Positions 7,059 through 16,003 of a DNA stretch of 64,000 nt are shown piece after piece. Numbering within the stretch: the first letter of the stretch is position 1; every line of letters starts with the position of its first letter. The notes beneath the pieces were generated by a model. That model saw only the letters and a list, made by a program, of their open reading frames with translations, ran no database searches and was not told the origin of the DNA. A program made the position numbers and the translations under genes. Origin of the DNA: RGIG7213 sp045545665 (GTDB lineage: Bacteria; Bacillota; Clostridia; Oscillospirales; CAG-272); the NCBI GenBank assembly GCA_045545665.1, contig JAZQBL010000034.1, positions 1 through 64,000 of the forward strand, written 5' to 3'.

Positions 7059-7694
7059 ATGAAGTTATATTTTTTGAACACTTCCGAATTTGATCTGTCA
7101 ATGTGTGAGAAAATGTTTTCATACGTTGATGAAAAACGAAGGGAACGGTTTTTGAAAAACGGAGATATTTCAAGACTTGCGGCAGGTGCTCTTCTGACGC
7201 TTACTTTTAACGACTGCGGAATAGATTATCTCGGTGAAGAAAAAATACTGAATAAAAACGGCAAAGAATCCTTCAAATATTTGAACGTAAAATATAATAT
7301 TTCACATAGTGATACAATGTGTGTTTGCGGAATATATAATGACGAAATAGGTGTTGACTGCGAGGATATAAACAATAAAGACAATTGTCTGAATATTGCC
7401 AAGCGCTTCTTTACGGATAATGAATACAGACATATATTATCATCGGAAAGCGAAACGGAGGAATTCACAAGGATCTGGACGATGAAGGAAGCGTATATCA
7501 AATATACAGGTAAAGGCTTTGCAATACCGCTTAAAACTTTTGAATGTATACCGAAGGGAGATACTGTAAATTTAAACGGTGCTTCGGTGAAAACGTACAG
7601 AATTTTGAATACATTCGTTTCGGTTTGCGCAAAAGCAGAAAAATTTCCCGATAAACTTACCGATATGACACAGTTTTTTTTTCAAAGCTGTTGA
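7059..7694 (+). CDS. Sfp-type 4'-phosphopantetheinyl transferase
   Basis: A 211-residue enzyme that moves the phosphopantetheine arm of CoA to a serine of carrier proteins. The two family motifs are present: GVDCED (98-103, with the metal-binding Asp and Glu) and WTMKEAYIKYTGKG (140-153, with the Lys-Glu pair). KYNISHS (79-85) is the usual preceding motif. The length fits the Sfp/Gsp group rather than the short AcpS group. An acyl carrier protein at 16675 is a possible client. A GTG at 7047 in the same frame could serve as an almost leaderless start; the ATG at 7059 is favoured because GGGTGAT precedes it. Confidence 0.88.
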   Translation: MKLYFLNTSEFDLSMCEKMFSYVDEKRRERFLKNGDISRLAAGALLTLTFNDCGIDYLGEEKILNKNGKESFKYLNVKYNISHSDTMCVCGIYNDEIGVDCEDINNKDNCLNIAKRFFTDNEYRHILSSESETEEFTRIWTMKEAYIKYTGKGFAIPLKTFECIPKGDTVNLNGASVKTYRILNTFVSVCAKAEKFPDKLTDMTQFFFQSC

Positions 7695-7719
7695 AAAATT
7701 CCAAAAAATATGATATAAA
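7691..7719 (+). promoter_or_regulatory. Promoter of hisS-aspS
   Basis: TTGAAA (7691-7696, overlapping the stop codon of the previous gene), 17 bases, TATAAA (7714-7719), about 40 bases before the hisS ATG. Confidence 0.6.
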
Positions 7720-7757
7720 GTATAAGAGTATAAATAAATATTGTTTCGGAGAGAAAT

Positions 7758-9029
7758 ATGATAATAAAACCAAGAGGAACGATGGACATAATGCCCGAGG
7801 AGACACCCCTTTGGCAGTATGTTGAACAAAAAGCAAAAGAAATATCAAACACACACGGATTCGGTGAAATAAGATTTCCGACCTTTGAACAAACGGAGCT
7901 TTTCTCAAGAGGTGTCGGTGATACAACAGACGTTGTACAAAAGGAAATGTATACTTTTTTTGATAAAGACAACAGATCCATGACGTTGAGACCCGAAGGC
8001 ACGGCATCAATTGCAAGAAGTATAGTTGAAAACGGCAGATGCTCGGATGCCATGCCCTTGAAGCTGTACTATCTGATAAGCTGTTTCAGATACGAAAAGC
8101 CCGCTTCGGGCAGATACCGTGAATTTTATCAGTACGGTGTTGAGATGTACGGTTCTGAATCTGCCGCGGCAGACGCTTCGGTGATTTCACTTGCTGATTC
8201 ATATGTAAAAGCACTCGGAATTTCAGATTATTCACTTGAAATAAACTCCATAGGATGCAAGCAGTGCCGTCCGCTTTACAAAAAAGCGCTTACCGAATAT
8301 TATCAGGCAAATTACGACACACTTTGCGATACGTGTAAAACAAGACTCAAGACGAACCCTTTGCGTATTCTCGACTGTAAGAACCCCGAATGTGCGGCTC
8401 TTGCAAAGGATGCGCCGAAGACGCTTGATTATTTGTGCGACGACTGTACATCTCATATGAAAACCGTTGAAGATTCACTCAAGAGTATGGGCGTTGAATA
8501 TAAAGTCGATACGGGTATCGTAAGAGGGCTTGACTATTATACAAGAACAGTATTTGAAATAATCGGCCCCGGTGAGCCCGACAAAGACGGAAACATACGC
8601 CGTCTTGCTTTGGGCGGTGGCGGAAGATATGACGGACTTGTCGAGGAAATAGGCGGACCGAAGCTTCCCGGTGTCGGCTTTGCAATGGGACTTTCACGTC
8701 TTATTATCGCTCTTAAAATGTCGGGTATTGAGCTTCCCGAAAAGAAAAAGCCCGTTCTCTACATTGCTTCCTTGGGAACGAATGCGCAGATAAAAGCACT
8801 CGGAATCGTAAAGACGTTGCGCGATGCCAATATTTATGCCGAGTGTGATCTCGTCGGACGAAGCCTTAAAGCGCAGATGAAATATGCCGATAAGATCGGG
8901 GCTGAATTTACGGCGATAGTCGGTGACAACGAGATCGAAAACGGAAAAGCAATACTTAAAAATATGAGTACAAGTGAACAGACAGAGCTTGAACTTTCTT
9001 CACTTGCCGAATTTTTTAAAAACAGATAA
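7758..9029 (+). CDS. hisS: Histidyl-tRNA synthetase
   Basis: A 423-residue class II synthetase that charges tRNA-His. Visible are TLRPEGTASIARS (about 76-88), motif 2 GRYREFYQYGVEMYG (about 117-131), the histidine-binding GLDYYTRTVFEI (about 257-268), LGGGGRYDGL (about 287-296), motif 3 GVGFAMGLSRLI (about 307-318) and a C-terminal anticodon-binding domain from about residue 330. A Cys-rich stretch at 173-235 (KQC, CDTC, DCKNPEC, LCDDC) lies in the insertion domain as in other Clostridia enzymes. GGAGAG precedes the ATG. aspS follows after 12 bases. Confidence 0.96.
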   Translation: MIIKPRGTMDIMPEETPLWQYVEQKAKEISNTHGFGEIRFPTFEQTELFSRGVGDTTDVVQKEMYTFFDKDNRSMTLRPEGTASIARSIVENGRCSDAMPLKLYYLISCFRYEKPASGRYREFYQYGVEMYGSESAAADASVISLADSYVKALGISDYSLEINSIGCKQCRPLYKKALTEYYQANYDTLCDTCKTRLKTNPLRILDCKNPECAALAKDAPKTLDYLCDDCTSHMKTVEDSLKSMGVEYKVDTGIVRGLDYYTRTVFEIIGPGEPDKDGNIRRLALGGGGRYDGLVEEIGGPKLPGVGFAMGLSRLIIALKMSGIELPEKKKPVLYIASLGTNAQIKALGIVKTLRDANIYAECDLVGRSLKAQMKYADKIGAEFTAIVGDNEIENGKAILKNMSTSEQTELELSSLAEFFKNR

Positions 9030-9041
9030 GGATTGATTGAA

Positions 9042-10829
9042 ATGGCAGAATTATTTACAGTACAGGATAAAAGAACTAACTACTGCGGTGAGATAACAAA
9101 CGAGCTTTTGGGAAAAGAAGTCTGCGTTTGCGGTTGGGTACAGCGCAGACGTGACCTCGGCGCACTTATATTTATAGATCTTCGTGACAGAGAAGGTATA
9201 GTACAGCTTGCATTTGACGAAAATACAGATAAAGAAGTTTTCGACAAGGCGTTTTCCGTAAGAAGTGAGTACGTACTTTCCGCAAGGGGTATAGTGCGTA
9301 CAAGAGATGCAATAAATAAAACGCTTAAAAACGGCGACGTTGAAATAGAGGTAAAGTCACTTAAAATACTTTCTGCAGCCCAGACGACACCGTTTGAAAT
9401 AAAAGAAGGGTTAAACGTCCGTGACGAGCTCTTGCTCAAATACAGATATCTCGATCTCCGCCGTGCGCATTTGCAGAACAATATCCGTGTAAGACACGAA
9501 ATTGCAAAGATAGCAAGAGAATATTTTTACGAAAACGGATTTCTTGAAATAGAAACTCCCATGATGATAAAGCCCACTCCCGAAGGCGCACGTGACTATA
9601 TCGTACCTTCGAGAATACATCACGGAAAGGTTTACGCGCTCCCTCAGTCGCCGCAGATATATAAACAGCTTCTTATGCTTTCCGGTTTTGACAGATATAT
9701 TCAGCTTGCACGTTGCTTCAGAGATGAAGACCTGAGAGCTGACAGACAGCCCGAATTTACTCAGATAGACCTTGAAATGTCATTCGTTGATGAAGAAGAC
9801 GTAATGACGATGGTCGAAGGCTTTATCGAAAGACTGTTTTCACAGCTTCTTGACACAAAGATCACTCTGCCCGTGACGAGAATGACGTATGCAGAGGCTA
9901 TGGAGCGTTACGGCTCTGATAAGCCCGATACACGTTTCGGAATGGAGATATGCAATATTTCGGATATCGTAAAAGACAGCGGATTTTCCGTATTCTCGGG
10001 CGCATGTGCCGCAGGCGGTTCTGTAAGAGCGATCGTTGCAAAGGGTGCTGCAGGCAAGCTCACAAGAAAAGAAATTGATAAGCTGACGGAAGCCGCAAAG
10101 GGAATAGGTGCTAAAGGTCTTGCATATATCAGATACGTTGACGATACACCCAACTGCTCGTTTGCGAAGTTTATGGCAGAGGGCGAGCTTGAAAAGATAA
10201 TGGCGGCGATCGGTTGCGAAAAGGGCGACGTTGCACTTATAGTTGCTGATAAAGACAGAGTCACACTCCCTGTTCTCGGCGCACTCCGTCTTACTGTCGG
10301 AAAACAGCTTGAAATGATAAAAGAAGGATATAATTTCCTTTGGATCACGGAATTCCCGTTCTTTGAATGGGATGAGGAAAGTGAAACGTGGCAGGCAATG
10401 CACCACCCCTTCACAATGCCGAGAAACGAATGTCTTGAATACCTTGAAAGCGATCCCGGAAAGGTACGCGCAAAGGCGTATGACCTCGTCTTAAACGGCG
10501 TTGAGCTTCTTTCCGGATCCATCAGAATAACGGACTTTGAGCTTCAGCAGAAGATGTTCACAGCACTCGGTCTTACCGATGAGGAAATACAGAAGAAATT
10601 CGGCTTCCTTGTTGACGCTTACCGCTATGGCGCACCTCCGCACGGCGGCGCCGGTATCGGACTTGACAGACTTTCAATGCTTATCTGCGAAGCGGCAAGC
10701 TTGCGTGACGTAGTTGCATTCCCGAAGGTTCAGAACGCATCGGAAATAATGTCCGAATGTCCTTCAGTTCCCGAAGCACAGGCACTTTTGGATCTTGCAA
10801 TGCAGTTCACAGATACTGATAACGAATAA
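9042..10829 (+). CDS. aspS: Aspartyl-tRNA synthetase
   Basis: A 595-residue bacterial-type class II enzyme: OB-fold anticodon domain (about 1-105, with VCGWVQRRRDLGALIFIDLR), catalytic core with PTPEGARDYIVPSR (about 178-191), motif 2 around LARCFRDEDLRADRQPEFTQ (about 222-241), the bacterial GAD insertion (about 285-420) and motif 3 GIGLDRLSML (about 537-546). The insertion marks it as bacterial rather than archaeal. The ATG at 9042 is favoured over the TTG at 9033 because it starts the conserved protein and follows GGATTGATT. It is cotranscribed with hisS. Confidence 0.96.
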   Translation: MAELFTVQDKRTNYCGEITNELLGKEVCVCGWVQRRRDLGALIFIDLRDREGIVQLAFDENTDKEVFDKAFSVRSEYVLSARGIVRTRDAINKTLKNGDVEIEVKSLKILSAAQTTPFEIKEGLNVRDELLLKYRYLDLRRAHLQNNIRVRHEIAKIAREYFYENGFLEIETPMMIKPTPEGARDYIVPSRIHHGKVYALPQSPQIYKQLLMLSGFDRYIQLARCFRDEDLRADRQPEFTQIDLEMSFVDEEDVMTMVEGFIERLFSQLLDTKITLPVTRMTYAEAMERYGSDKPDTRFGMEICNISDIVKDSGFSVFSGACAAGGSVRAIVAKGAAGKLTRKEIDKLTEAAKGIGAKGLAYIRYVDDTPNCSFAKFMAEGELEKIMAAIGCEKGDVALIVADKDRVTLPVLGALRLTVGKQLEMIKEGYNFLWITEFPFFEWDEESETWQAMHHPFTMPRNECLEYLESDPGKVRAKAYDLVLNGVELLSGSIRITDFELQQKMFTALGLTDEEIQKKFGFLVDAYRYGAPPHGGAGIGLDRLSMLICEAASLRDVVAFPKVQNASEIMSECPSVPEAQALLDLAMQFTDTDNE

Positions 10830-10852
10830 TTAAATAAAAGGAGATCTTGATT

Positions 10853-12145
10853 ATGCATATGGATTATATTCACCCTGCCGACCAGCTGGTAATGTTCATG
10901 CAGCGTATCTACGACAGAGGACTTACGACAACTTCGGGCGGAAACCTCTCGATCAAGGATAAAGACGGCAACATTTGGATAACACCCGCAAGTATTGACA
11001 AAGGAACACTTACACGCCGTGACATCATCTGTGTAAAACCCGACGGTACGTGTGTCGGACCTCATAAGCCTTCAAGTGAATTTCCTTTCCATGAATCCGT
11101 TTATAATATGCGCCCGGATATCCGTGCGGTGCTTCACGCACATCCTCCGGCACTCGTTGCGTTTTCAATAGCACGCAGAATACCTAATCTCGACCTTATC
11201 CCGACGGTAAGAAAAACGTGTGACAGAATTTCTATTGCAAAGTATGCAGTTCCCGGCAGTAAAGAGCTTGGCGCAAATATTGCACGTGAATTTGAAAACG
11301 ACGTTGAAATAGTTCTTTTGGAAAACCACGGTGTATGTATAGGCGCAAAGGATATGTTCACTGCGTTTATGATGTTTGAAACGCTTGACTATTCAGCTAA
11401 CCTTGAAATACTTTCATCAAAGCTCGGTGTTGCCAAAGAGCTTTCACCCGAGACTATAAAAATAACCGAAACACGCTTCCATTTGCTTATGGACGATTTT
11501 ATACCGAATTCACGTTCGTCCGAGGAGCTTGAAGCAAGACGTGAGATGATAACGCTCATCCGCCGTTCATATAAGCAGGGACTGTTTACGGCAACACACG
11601 GAACGTATTCTGTAAGACTTTCCGACGGCAGCTTCATAATCACACCTTTCGGACGTGACAGAGCATATCTTAGCGAGGAGGACCTCGTGAGAATAAAAGC
11701 AGATATGAAGGAGCTTGGCAAAACACCGTCACGTGCAGTCAAGGCTCACGCTCTGATATACGAAAAGAACCCCGATATAAATGCGATCCTTTTGGCTCAT
11801 CCACCGCACGCAATGGCATTCGCGGTAACGGACGCAAGCTTCGATCCCAGAACGATTCCCGAAAGCTACATTTTGCTTCGTGATATCGAAAAAATACCCT
11901 TTGAATGGCTGTACGAAACACCTGAAAAGGTTGCAGAAACGTTTGCACCCAACCGTCCCGCACTTATATTTGAAAACGATTGCGTAATGGTTACAGGCTC
12001 AACGCTTTTGCAGGCGTTCGACAGAATGGAGGTTCTCGAATCAACGGCTCACTCCATCATCAATTCAAAGAGTATCGGTGATATAGTTCACATCTCACCC
12101 GAGGAGGTTGACGACCTTAAAGAGGCGTTCAATCTTAAAGACTGA
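10853..12145 (+). CDS. Double class II aldolase/adducin-domain protein
   Basis: A 430-residue protein made of two aldolase-II domains in tandem. The first (about 5-200) keeps all landmarks of the zinc site: TTSGGNLS (26-33), PSSE with Glu76, HAHPP with His95 and His97, and LENHG with His159; such enzymes are aldolases, epimerases or dehydratases acting on sugar phosphates. The second (about 225-425) has the same fold signature but is altered at the key positions: PSRA instead of PSSE, LLAHPP lacking the first His and FENDC instead of ENHG. It is therefore probably structural or regulatory. Start chosen at 10853, 9 bases after AAAGGAG. Its stop overlaps the next start (TGATG). Confidence 0.85.
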   Translation: MHMDYIHPADQLVMFMQRIYDRGLTTTSGGNLSIKDKDGNIWITPASIDKGTLTRRDIICVKPDGTCVGPHKPSSEFPFHESVYNMRPDIRAVLHAHPPALVAFSIARRIPNLDLIPTVRKTCDRISIAKYAVPGSKELGANIAREFENDVEIVLLENHGVCIGAKDMFTAFMMFETLDYSANLEILSSKLGVAKELSPETIKITETRFHLLMDDFIPNSRSSEELEARREMITLIRRSYKQGLFTATHGTYSVRLSDGSFIITPFGRDRAYLSEEDLVRIKADMKELGKTPSRAVKAHALIYEKNPDINAILLAHPPHAMAFAVTDASFDPRTIPESYILLRDIEKIPFEWLYETPEKVAETFAPNRPALIFENDCVMVTGSTLLQAFDRMEVLESTAHSIINSKSIGDIVHISPEEVDDLKEAFNLKD

Positions 12146-12792
12146 TGATAAAGCTTGTAATATTTGATCTTGACGGAACGCTTCTTTATACGATAGGTGA
12201 CCTTGCGGACAGCGTAAACTACGCTTTGACAAAGTACGGTATGCCGAACGTAACACTGCAAGAAGCGACGGCAAATGTCGGTAACGGAGTTAAAAATCTG
12301 ATATCGCTGTGTGCTCCCGAAGGAACTGACGAAAAAACGCTTGATGAGATCCTTGCGGCGTTCAAAGCGCACTATAAGGATAATATGGAGAATAAAACGG
12401 TACCGTATGACGGAATCGTCGAAATGCTTGAAGAGCTTCGTAAAAGAGACGTCAAAACGGCAGTTCTTTCAAATAAATTTGATGCGGCAACGAAAAGACT
12501 TTGCGAAAACCTTTTGCCGAATCTTATTGATATACCCGTCGGAGAAAGGGAAGGGGTACCGCGTAAACCGTCCCCCGATGCTGTCGAGTTTATTATAAAC
12601 GAGTGCGGCGTATCAAAGAATGAGTGCGCTATCGTCGGTGATTCCGATACCGATATCATAACGGGTAAAAACGCAGGTATTAAAACAGTTGCAGTTACCT
12701 GGGGATATAGACCTAAAGAAGTGCTTGAAAAAGCATCTCCCGATAAGATCGCAAATACGGTAAACGAACTGCAAACGATCCTTGCAGAGTAA
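12145..12792 (+). CDS. gph: HAD-family phosphoglycolate phosphatase-like hydrolase
   Basis: A 215-residue HAD phosphatase with the four family motifs: FDLDGTLL (7-14, nucleophile Asp8 and Asp10), SNK (about 111-113), Lys in RKPSPD (about 142-147) and GDSDTD (about 166-171). A helical cap sits between motifs I and II, as in phosphoglycolate phosphatases, which remove 2-phosphoglycolate made during DNA repair. A related role on other sugar phosphates is possible. It is translationally coupled to the aldolase gene by a one-base stop/start overlap. Confidence 0.82.
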   Translation: MIKLVIFDLDGTLLYTIGDLADSVNYALTKYGMPNVTLQEATANVGNGVKNLISLCAPEGTDEKTLDEILAAFKAHYKDNMENKTVPYDGIVEMLEELRKRDVKTAVLSNKFDAATKRLCENLLPNLIDIPVGEREGVPRKPSPDAVEFIINECGVSKNECAIVGDSDTDIITGKNAGIKTVAVTWGYRPKEVLEKASPDKIANTVNELQTILAE

Positions 12793-12794
12793 CG

Positions 12795-12842
12795 CCTTCC
12801 CCAGCGGGGGAAGGTGGCAGCCGCAGGCTGACGGATGAGGTG
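12795..12842. repeat. Dispersed intergenic hairpin repeat
   Basis: CCTTCCCC (12795-12802) pairs with GGGGAAGG (12807-12814) and is followed by a second small palindrome CAGCCGCAGGCTG (12818-12830) and GACGGATGAGGTG. I recognise this arrangement as a recurrent intergenic repeat in gut Clostridia; its function is not known. Only one copy is visible in the window. Confidence 0.6.
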
Positions 12843-12919
12843 TTCAAAATGAAACTGCATCAGATGAATTTTATCATCACGAACCACCTCTCACAAGTCG
12901 TTTTGCTATATAAAAAATT

Positions 12920-12952
12920 TTGGCAGAGGAAACGATTCCTCTGCCAATTCTT
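12920..12952. terminator. Terminator after the HAD phosphatase gene
   Basis: TTGGCAGAGGAA (12920-12931) pairs perfectly with TTCCTCTGCCAA (12936-12947), with T-rich sequence on both sides, so it may work in both directions. Confidence 0.75.
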
Positions 12953-12967
12953 ATTGTATAACGAAAA

Positions 12968-12997
12968 AAGCTGCTTACATTTTTTGTAAACAGCTTT
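12968..12997 (-). terminator. Terminator of the secreted glycosidase-like gene
   Basis: AAGCTGCTTACA and TGTAAACAGCTT form a long stem with an AT loop; on the minus strand TTTTTT follows. Confidence 0.7.
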
Positions 12998-13006
12998 AAA
13001 AAATAA

Positions 13007-15490
13007 CTATTTTTTCTTTTTAGTAAACACGACTATCGCTATAACAATAACTAAAATTGACGCTGATACAGTCGAAACAACGACGATATCGGATGCTTTT
13101 ATACCGCTTTTATCGGAGGTGTCATTCGTTTGATCTGTGCTTACGGTATAGTCACCGGTGCTGATATAGCTGTATTTGAATCTGCCTGTCGGCGCAACAT
13201 CGCCCGATGTGTAGAAATTCATAATATCACCGTTCAAAGAAACGTTATCCGTAACTTTGAAGTTAAGTGTAAAATTATCACTCATAATTCCGATATCGGT
13301 GCGCTTTATCTTTATTTGCAAAACGTTACCGATGATAACGAACTCGCCTGTTCCGACGGCTTCTGTTTCATAACCGTTATTCGTAAAGCGTTCAACGGTG
13401 ACAGTGTTTCCGACGGGGGCGGTCTTATTTATTACGTAGTCAAACGATTCCCAGCCGTCAAGACCATTCTGCACGGTGTCAAGATATACAGTCATCCAGT
13501 TTTCGGAAGGCTGAGTTACGGTGTCGGCACACTCTATATAAATGTATATATAGTCGTTATCGCGTGCTATTTTTGCACCCGTAATATCATTTCGTCCCGA
13601 TTCGTCCGTATACGTAAGAGAACCGTATCCTTTTGAATTTCTGTCGGAAATATTGTTTTTATATGCGACGTAATACGGCCCCACACTGTCCCATGAGGAT
13701 AAGTCAGCCATATTTACCGTGGTTTTATCACTTGTCTCGGGCAATGCACGAGAACCCTTGTATCTGCGTATGTACGACACCATTTGATAATAATAGTGGT
13801 CTTTGAGAGGACCTTTCGTCGGCTCGATATCACGTGAATATTCATCGTTAAACTGATCGGGAAATGCATTATTTACACCGCCCCAGGTTTTGTGTCTGCC
13901 TGCCGTCCACTCATTCCAACCTGTAATGAATACGAAGGCGGGGTCTACTTCAAGTGCGTATTCCCATTGCTCTGAAAAATTATATCCGTAAAGAGAAGAG
14001 TTTTCTTCTTGCAGATGAGTAAAACCGTCCTTTGATGTATACGATCTGCCCCTTATGTTTACACCGTTCATAGCGGAAAGACCTGTATCGACAGAGGAGT
14101 TCTGTGCAACGCCGACGGAGATCTGTTCGGGTCTTTCACCGCGTACGTCCACGGATCTTGCATAATAAACGTCCTGTGGATATACTGACAGCCATCCCCA
14201 TTTTCCGACTGTATTGTTGTGACCGCTGTACTCGGGCTGGGCGGGACGGAAGGTGAAAAAGTTTTTTATCTCTCTGTCTAAATTCGTCGCTTCGAGACCG
14301 CCTGTGTACGCCATAAGCATAGGCTTATCATCAAAATAAAACCAAAGTTCTCTGTATTTTCCCTCGCGGTATATATCAAGATATATATCACGGAGCTGTT
14401 TTGCTGAATCGGCAGAACCCGAAAAAGGAAGAATAAAAGATATTTTGGGCACGTTTACGCCGTCGTCGTATGCTTCCTTAAAGACGTCGAATATGACCGA
14501 ATAGCTTGAACGCCAGGTGTAACTTCCGTTCGTGTTATCAAAAAAGATAACGTCGACACCTGCGGACGCAAGCATTTCCGCGTGCTTGCGAAGTACCCAT
14601 CTGTCGGTCGTGCGGTAATATCCGAATACAGGCTCGTTCCAGAAATATGCCGTATTTGTTCTCGGCCAGGCTCTGTGATTGTAATCATTTTTTGCTTCGG
14701 GGTGCTGAAGTATAAAATCGTTTACGTTAAGCGGTTGACCTGATGCAAGATCGTTGTGCCAGGACCAGTAGAACAGCCCGACGGTCTTACCGTCTCTTAC
14801 CGTATCGGTATTTGATGCCGATATCTCGCGTCCGAGACCGTCCGTTACGACCCACGTGTCTGCGTAAGCATCACGCACAACTGTGGGGTGAGATGAGTCG
14901 GTTTTGAGCTGCTCGTATACAGGTGCATCTCCCGAAACTTCAAGAACACTCTTGCAAGGTGCGACGGGAGATTCCGTCTTTTCGGTCGTAAATAGCGTTA
15001 TTGCAAGATCAAATTCTTCTTCACTTCCGTTCATATAGGTGAATCCTTGAGATCTTGTCATGGGAAAACGCCATATTCCGGCCGAACCGCTCGTTTCGTA
15101 TATGGCAAAAAAGTATTCTCCGGGCTGAAGCGGGGAATCGAATCTCAATATGTTCGAAGCGTTATCGACAAGCTTTGGAATTTGACGGTAATACAGCGCT
15201 TTCTGGGCGATCGTTTTGTCGTAACTTCCTTTCCATGAGAAAACGCCTATGGTTGCACTGCTGCCGGTTTCTGCCCACGTCGGCATAGAAAACGTTACGG
15301 CAGTCACGCCGACTGTCGTTTTCATTCGTTGTCCGTAATAAGAACCGGGAGGAACCTGTACGGGAGTTTTTTGACTGTCAAGCGTTATATCGTAAATGGG
15401 ATATGCCGTATCGGATGCTATACCGCAAAGCGAAAACACCGACAGAATGAAGGTGACAAACAGTGTAAAAGAAACGGTCCTTTTCAACAT
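13007..15490 (-). CDS. Secreted glycosidase-like protein with C-terminal membrane anchor
   Basis: An 827-residue extracellular protein. A signal peptide (1-26) precedes a beta-rich domain (about 30-170), then an alpha/beta region (about 235-590) that starts with TVGLFYWSWH (236-245) and has VDVIFFDNTNG and TGWNEWTAGR. This pattern resembles the GH71/GH99-like barrels that act on alpha-mannans or alpha-glucans, but I cannot assign a family firmly. Residues about 610-770 look like a DOMON/CBM9-type carbohydrate-binding domain (GAKIARDNDYIYIYIECADT). The end is one membrane helix plus KKKK, a membrane anchor without LPXTG. Own promoter at 15573-15601; GGAGATC precedes the ATG. Confidence 0.7.
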   Translation of the reverse strand: MLKRTVSFTLFVTFILSVFSLCGIASDTAYPIYDITLDSQKTPVQVPPGSYYGQRMKTTVGVTAVTFSMPTWAETGSSATIGVFSWKGSYDKTIAQKALYYRQIPKLVDNASNILRFDSPLQPGEYFFAIYETSGSAGIWRFPMTRSQGFTYMNGSEEEFDLAITLFTTEKTESPVAPCKSVLEVSGDAPVYEQLKTDSSHPTVVRDAYADTWVVTDGLGREISASNTDTVRDGKTVGLFYWSWHNDLASGQPLNVNDFILQHPEAKNDYNHRAWPRTNTAYFWNEPVFGYYRTTDRWVLRKHAEMLASAGVDVIFFDNTNGSYTWRSSYSVIFDVFKEAYDDGVNVPKISFILPFSGSADSAKQLRDIYLDIYREGKYRELWFYFDDKPMLMAYTGGLEATNLDREIKNFFTFRPAQPEYSGHNNTVGKWGWLSVYPQDVYYARSVDVRGERPEQISVGVAQNSSVDTGLSAMNGVNIRGRSYTSKDGFTHLQEENSSLYGYNFSEQWEYALEVDPAFVFITGWNEWTAGRHKTWGGVNNAFPDQFNDEYSRDIEPTKGPLKDHYYYQMVSYIRRYKGSRALPETSDKTTVNMADLSSWDSVGPYYVAYKNNISDRNSKGYGSLTYTDESGRNDITGAKIARDNDYIYIYIECADTVTQPSENWMTVYLDTVQNGLDGWESFDYVINKTAPVGNTVTVERFTNNGYETEAVGTGEFVIIGNVLQIKIKRTDIGIMSDNFTLNFKVTDNVSLNGDIMNFYTSGDVAPTGRFKYSYISTGDYTVSTDQTNDTSDKSGIKASDIVVVSTVSASILVIVIAIVVFTKKKK

Positions 15491-15572
15491 AATGATCTCC
15501 GTTTTACCGCAATGGCAAATATGTAGTAATTTGATTTTGCAACCGACAGTAAATAAAAACGGTTACACGTTA

Positions 15573-15601
15573 ATTATAACCTATTGCTTCTGAAAAATCA
15601 A
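15573..15601 (-). promoter_or_regulatory. Promoter of the secreted glycosidase-like gene
   Basis: On the minus strand TTGATT (15601-15596), 17 bases, TATAAT (15578-15573). Confidence 0.65.
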
Positions 15602-15695
15602 GAGTTTGAAAATATAATCTCCCGATCTGCTTAAATTTACTTTTTTCGGCAAATAATACTGAAGAAATCAGTTGGTTAAAAGGAGAAAAAAGTAT

Positions 15696-16001
15696 ATGTA
15701 CAAAAATAAGGTCGAAATATGCGGAGTGAATACTTCAAAGCTCAAAGCCCTCAGCGAAAAAGAAAAAACAGATCTTCTTTTGCTCATCAAACAGGGAAAT
15801 AAAAAAGCAAGAGAAGATCTTATAAACGGTAATCTTAAGCTTGTGTTGAGTGTCGTTCAGCGTTTTACGGGAAGACGTGAAAACCTTGACGATATTTTTC
15901 AAGTCGGTTGTGTCGGACTTATAAAAGCGATAGATAATTTTGATATGGATGTCGGTGTCAGGTTTTCCACGTACGCCGTGCCGACGAGCGTTACAATGTG
16001 A
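15696..16001 (+). pseudogene. sigG: Truncated sporulation sigma factor SigG
   Basis: The 101 residues match the beginning of sigma-G closely: MYKNKVEICGVNTSKL at the N-terminus (the SigG-specific start), GNLKLVLSVVQRF and DDIFQVGCVGLIKAIDNFD of region 2, and FSTYAVP at residues 91-97. A normal SigG is about 255 residues and continues with MIIGEIRRYLRDN; here four unrelated residues and TGA follow. No further sigma sequence is seen in any frame downstream, so regions 2.4, 3 and 4 (promoter -10 and -35 recognition) are missing by deletion, not by a simple frameshift. AGGAG lies 10 bases before the ATG. The stop is two bases from the stop of the convergent ferritin-like gene. Confidence 0.85.
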
Positions 16002-16003
16002 AA

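Noticed and set aside
9840..10522. Long open frames antisense to aspS
   Set aside because: They lack ribosome binding sites and lie opposite a strongly conserved gene; they are by-products of its codon use.
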